A DNA stretch of 64,000 nt. Origin: Bretschneidera sinensis (Eukaryota; Streptophyta; Magnoliopsida; Brassicales; Akaniaceae). Both the position numbers and the translations under genes were made by a program. Shown here piece after piece: positions 60,355 to 64,000 of this stretch (its first letter is position 1; every line of letters starts with the position of its first letter). The notes under the pieces are model-generated. The model had not been told where the DNA came from. It worked only from the letters and a program-made list of their open reading frames with translations, and did not search any database. Location: assembly GCA_023935145.1 (NCBI GenBank), contig CM043700.1, positions 40,962,620 to 41,026,619 on the forward strand. The letters run 5' to 3'.

Positions 60355-60552
60355 CAGAAGTTGTAAAAATATTTGGTTAGATATGATTTAAATATTTAAT
60401 TTTAAATTTAAAATTTTATTAATAACGTCAATATAAACGTGAAATTTAAAAAATAATATTTTTAATAAATTTTTTAAAAATTATTAATAAAATTTTAAAT
60501 TAATTTAAATCTTATCTAACAAAAAAATCTTTCAAAAATTACCAACAAAAGC
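60355..60552. mobile_element. Foldback (MITE-like) element, about 200 bp
   Basis: Left arm GGTTAGATATGATTTAAATA through AAAATTTTATTAATAA faces right arm TTATTAATAAAATTTTAAAT through AATCTTATCTAACAAAAAAA. AT-rich and non-coding. Arms are about 70 bases with mismatches. Confidence 0.7.
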
Positions 60553-61554
60553 AAAATCAAAGGAGCACTTAAATCTAAAGTGGCTTTGCTTAATTAAGAT
60601 AGATTTGATGGAGAAATGGAAAGGGATTGTGTCGATAAGGGCGATGATTTTAATGATGGCTTTGCTTTTAAAAAACAGATCGCACTATGGAAGAATTAGT
60701 GTAAGTAGTGGGCTTTGAATAAAGATATTAACTTTTATTTGATACATTATTTATATATACGTATATATAAATATTTAAAATTTGATAAAAATTATATTAT
60801 ATTTAAAATTTATGTATATTATAATCATTATTTTATAAAATTTTACAATTGATTCATTAAATACTTACCCATTAATTTGTGCTAAAGTCAATAACTTTGT
60901 CCATCAGTTTTTCTTTTTAAGTTCTTTTGATATTTACTTTTAAGATCATATTATCTTATAAATATCATATAAAAAATCATATCAATACATATCAATATTA
61001 ATATTACGTTTTATAATATACATAAATAAATAAAAATATGAGTAAGTCACGTTAAAATATTAGTCTTATAATAATCGAAGAGAGAGAGGCAGTCCTATTT
61101 GCATTCACATTTGACAAAGAATAGAGATGTCAACTGCTAAATGTAAAAAATAATAATAATAAAAAAAGAGCTGTCAACATCGCATGTGCTGCACCGTGGT
61201 CCGCAGCGGCCGACACATTCTGCCACGTCATAGAGGAGTTGTTATATTCCTTATTAGACCGTGAGGGAGACTTGTAATGGCTATTAAAGTGGCTATATCT
61301 ATACTCCACTTAATTGGATATTGAATCATTAATCATTAATCATTAATTTATACTTATCTCACAGTTATTCTAGAAGTCAGTATTTTTTGTGTCATTGAAA
61401 ACTACATCATCATTAAGATATGATTGTTTGAAAAATTAAATACATATAAAATAATATTTTATTAATATTTGAATTTTACAAAATTAAATTTTATTTAAAA
61501 TATAATTTTACGCTGTGTAATAAAGTTAAGATTTAATTAAAAAAAATATATAGT
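60553..61554. other. AT-rich intergenic DNA
   Basis: No gene seen. A short less AT-rich part at 61175-61270 (CGCAGCGGCCGACACATTCT) has no recognised motif. Confidence 0.35.
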
Positions 61555-61745
61555 TTACTTTATTTTCAAAAAATACTTTGAGATTTTTTTGGTAAAAAAT
61601 ACTTTGTGAAATATTTGTGTTAGGAAAAAATACTCTAGTATGTCTCTATTAACTTATCACAAATTATTTTTTGTTAACAAAAATATACAAAATGACATTT
61701 TTTACCAAAAAAACATTCTCAATATGCTTTTTTGAAAATAAAACC
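61555..61745. mobile_element. Foldback (MITE-like) element, about 190 bp
   Basis: TTTATTTTCAAAAAATACTT and GATTTTTTTGGTAAAAAAT on the left face ATTTTTTACCAAAAAAACATT and GCTTTTTTGAAAATAAAA on the right. Non-coding, unrelated in sequence to the element at 60355. Confidence 0.7.
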
Positions 61746-62104
61746 AACCACAAAGTATTTTTGTAATTAAGCCTAAAGTTAACAAAACAGCTTCCATCAT
61801 TTTTTAACTTAATTTGTTTTATCAATGATTAAAAATGGTTATTTTTTTGTAAAAGAAATCATTTGCTCACTTTCTTAAAATTTCTCTCTATTAAATTTTT
61901 CATATTACACCATTAATTTTTTCTCCTTTTTTTACATTTTTTATTATTTATTTTTAGATTTCAACCAAACAAAAAAATAACTTAAATTTTATAATTTTAC
62001 ATGAAATTAGTTTTATGGTGTAATACATTTTACATTGAAACAAACAAAGCCTAAATGGAGAATGTCTAAATTAAGCCTAAAAACAATATTTTATTGTATT
62101 TAAA

Positions 62105-62262
62105 TCATCTCATTTGAGAATTGAAATGAAGTCAACTTCATGGTGATCATTAAATTTTACATCATTAAATGATGAAGACCCAAATTCAAATTTGTTACGA
62201 TGACATTTAATCTCATCATGAATTTGATATTAATTTAAATTCTTAAACGAAAAAAATCCAAA
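62105..62262. mobile_element. MITE-like element, second copy of the 54960 family
   Basis: TTTGAGAATTGAAATGAAGT, CTTCATGGTGATCATTAAAT, CAAATTCAAATTTG and the inverted right arm (ATTTAATCTCATCATGAATT, TTTAAATTCTTAAA) match the element at 54960-55109 in order and spacing, with many substitutions. Non-coding. Confidence 0.7.
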
Positions 62263-62921
62263 TCTGATTTCATGATAGGGATTTTTTCTGGGTGATGTTA
62301 TTAACACTAAACACATTGTTATTGGCACTCATCTCGTTTTCTTTTGGTACTTAAACTCACCATAATTAACGTTCCTAATTGAATAGCATTCTTAAAACAT
62401 CTAACTTCAATTGAGGATATTATAATAAGTTAAACAAACAAAACAAATATCAATAACAATCTTTTGAGTTCGAATAGTTGTGACGTGGCATACAAACGAG
62501 GGATTTTAAAACAGTCATATGATTGATCCGTTAGTTTATAACGATAATTTGGTTAGGATGCTTCTCTCATTCTTTTTATTTATTTAATCAAATTTTAATC
62601 TTTCAAACTGGTGTGACACAAAAAGTAAGGATTTGTAATAGCCACGTGACTAATCTATCTATTTTTAAGGGAAGTTTTGTCAGAATCTTTCGATTATAAT
62701 AAAAATGCGTAAAACTAACCCCAAAATTAAGGATATAAAAATGCGTTTAAGGTTTCTTATGTATCTTAAAATTTGATTAACTATTTATCATGATGATAAA
62801 TTATTGCATAGCATTAATCAATGAAAAATATATGATATAAAAATATTTTTTAATCATCAAATAATATTTTATGTTATTTAATGAATGAAAATATTTTTTA
62901 TATCATGTATTTTTTTATAAG
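62263..62921. other. AT-rich intergenic DNA
   Basis: No gene or repeat recognised. Sequence character changes sharply at 62922. Confidence 0.35.
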
Positions 62922-63462
62922 TGATGGGGCCCACAATACCCTCGTCCAATAAAACGTCTACACGAGGAGTCTTGCCTCACCAATAGGACACTAACACGTG
63001 TCCAGCCTCTGTGGCATGACAGGGCACACATGGAACGGGCAAATCACACAACTACCACGTCAAAGCGCGATTAGCGGGCCTAACCCTCTCTAAGACACGC
63101 GACCCTCTGAGCACACAACTGAGACTTGACTCTAGAAGCCCGGGATCACAGGGGAGAGGCCATCCCACCCCCCACGTGGGCGACCTCTACTCGGAGCACT
63201 ATAAGTTACCTAAGGTACATAAGTTCAAGACAAGACTTTTTCAATTCACAAACACACGAGATAATTTGCACTGATTAGTTTTAAAATTAATCCTCGGCCT
63301 TTATTAAGCCCTCGTCCTAACTAGAGCGTCGAAGCGCCCTCAGAGGTTTCCCTCACCTTTCCTTCCGAGGGTCCCTTAGTTCACCCAAGTTCAATTGTAC
63401 ATATCCCAAGAAGTCAACATCTAAGCCAGCGCCAAGTCGACAACATTATTTTTTCGGCATCA
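62922..63462 (+). repeat. 5' LTR of a second Ty3/gypsy element (about 540 bp)
   Basis: Starts TGATGGGGCC and ends TTCGGCATCA, so TGATG and CATCA form the inverted termini. It is far less AT-rich than the left flank. A TATA-like CTATAAGTTACC lies near 63201. A primer-binding site follows at 63469, which fixes the orientation. The element is not followed by gag-pol in this window. Confidence 0.8.
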
Positions 63463-63468
63463 ACAGAT

Positions 63469-63486
63469 TGGCGCCGTCCGTAGGAA
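63469..63486 (+). other. Primer-binding site of the second gypsy element
   Basis: TGGCGCCGTCCGTAGGAA closely resembles the primer-binding site of Tat/Ogre-type plant gypsy elements. A short leader and a possible start (ATGCCGCCCAGAAAC at 63545) follow; the frame ends within about 25 codons because another sequence takes over near 63580. Confidence 0.75.
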
Positions 63487-63579
63487 ACCACAATCTTTCG
63501 CTAAGCAATAAAAGTGAAGAAATCTACATAACTCATCTGTTGCAATGCCGCCCAGAAACACCACTGTTGACCCTCACCT

Positions 63580-64000
63580 ATATTTTAATGATGACAAAAC
63601 ACAACTCTTATTATACTAACAGTGTTATCTAAGTATATTAAGCGATAAAAGCATACAGCCAGAAATCAAGGTGCAAGAACTCAACCTGAATCAAACTCCA
63701 AGTCAAGACAGAAGCTTTAGTATAAGACAGTGTGTCCTCAGTCGATTGAGTACTTCATACCAGTCAACTGGTATATTGAACAGACTGGTACCTTCAATAG
63801 TCTTAAAAATGGGATTTTGATCGTTGAGATGTGAGATTTTAGCACAAATTGCACCAAAACGTACCAGATCAGTACAAAGCGGCCATATTACATCAAGGCT
63901 ATATAAACCTACTCTATTGAGCATTTTAGGAGGGGAGATTATACATTCAATCAAGTTTTTACTCATTGATACACAAAAGCTTTGAAACATTTATTGTTGA
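63580..64000 (+). repeat. Probable SIRE-type copia LTR fragment, cut by the window edge
   Basis: AATGATGACAAAACACAAC near the start, CAGTCGATTGAGTAC and CCAGTCAACTGGTA pairs in the middle, and GGCTATATAAACCTAC near 63897 are typical of SIRE/Maximus copia LTRs. It joins the gypsy leader abruptly. The ends, strand and target-site duplication cannot be determined in this window. Confidence 0.4.

Noticed and set aside
63703..63990. Minus-strand 95-codon frame at the right edge.
   Set aside because: It runs through the probable copia LTR, where no protein is expected.
1..64000. tRNA, rRNA and organelle-derived DNA.
   Set aside because: I saw no cloverleaf with conserved A and B boxes, no rRNA segments and no plastid or mitochondrial genes; primer-binding sites are the only tRNA-related sequences noticed.

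Overview
The window is nuclear DNA of a dicot plant, probably a woody species because dispersed retrotransposon debris dominates; I cannot name the species. The evidence is AT-rich intergenic DNA, GT-AG introns up to 6.4 kb, plant-type LTR retrotransposons (Ty3/gypsy Athila/Tat type, Ty1/copia), plant L1 LINEs and foldback elements, and four host genes with clear plant relatives.

Layout. 1-8061: most of a minus-strand Ty3/gypsy element with an uninterrupted 1,797-residue gag-pol frame, primer-binding site and 5' LTR; its 3' LTR lies off the left edge. 8350-9930: a broken copia gag-protease-integrase fragment. 11133-12551 (-): a two-exon RTM2-like protein, an alpha-crystallin domain with a C-terminal membrane anchor. 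12552-17352: foldback and dispersed repeats. 17353-36100 (+): GCP5, a gamma-tubulin complex component, rebuilt as 14 exons (1,233 codons). Its introns carry a hAT-like element, several tandem duplications and, in the 6.4-kb intron 10, several L1 fragments. One of these is a dated nest: an L1 stub, interrupted by a larger L1, interrupted by a copia solo LTR, each layer with target-site duplications. 37673-37891 (+): TOM7, a mitochondrial import subunit. 45974-53496 (+): MBD2, a CW zinc finger plus methyl-CpG-binding-domain protein in four exons, with a copia deletion derivative in intron 1. 55141-56330 (-) and 56748-57539 (+): pseudogene fragments of an Orn/Lys/Arg decarboxylase and of a DYW-type PPR protein. 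57540-62921: AT-rich DNA with foldback elements. 62922-64000: a second gypsy 5' LTR with primer-binding site, abutting a probable SIRE-type copia LTR at the right edge.

The four host genes (RTM2-like, GCP5, TOM7, MBD2) have no evident functional link, as is usual in plants. I found no new biological system. What is most worth checking is the transposon archaeology: the three-layer nest inside GCP5, a recurring L1 3'-end hairpin on many tiny stubs (two with clear target-site duplications), the copia deletion derivative in MBD2, and two MITE-like families with paired copies. Exon boundaries are inferred by eye from splice consensus, reading frame and remembered protein families, not from transcripts.
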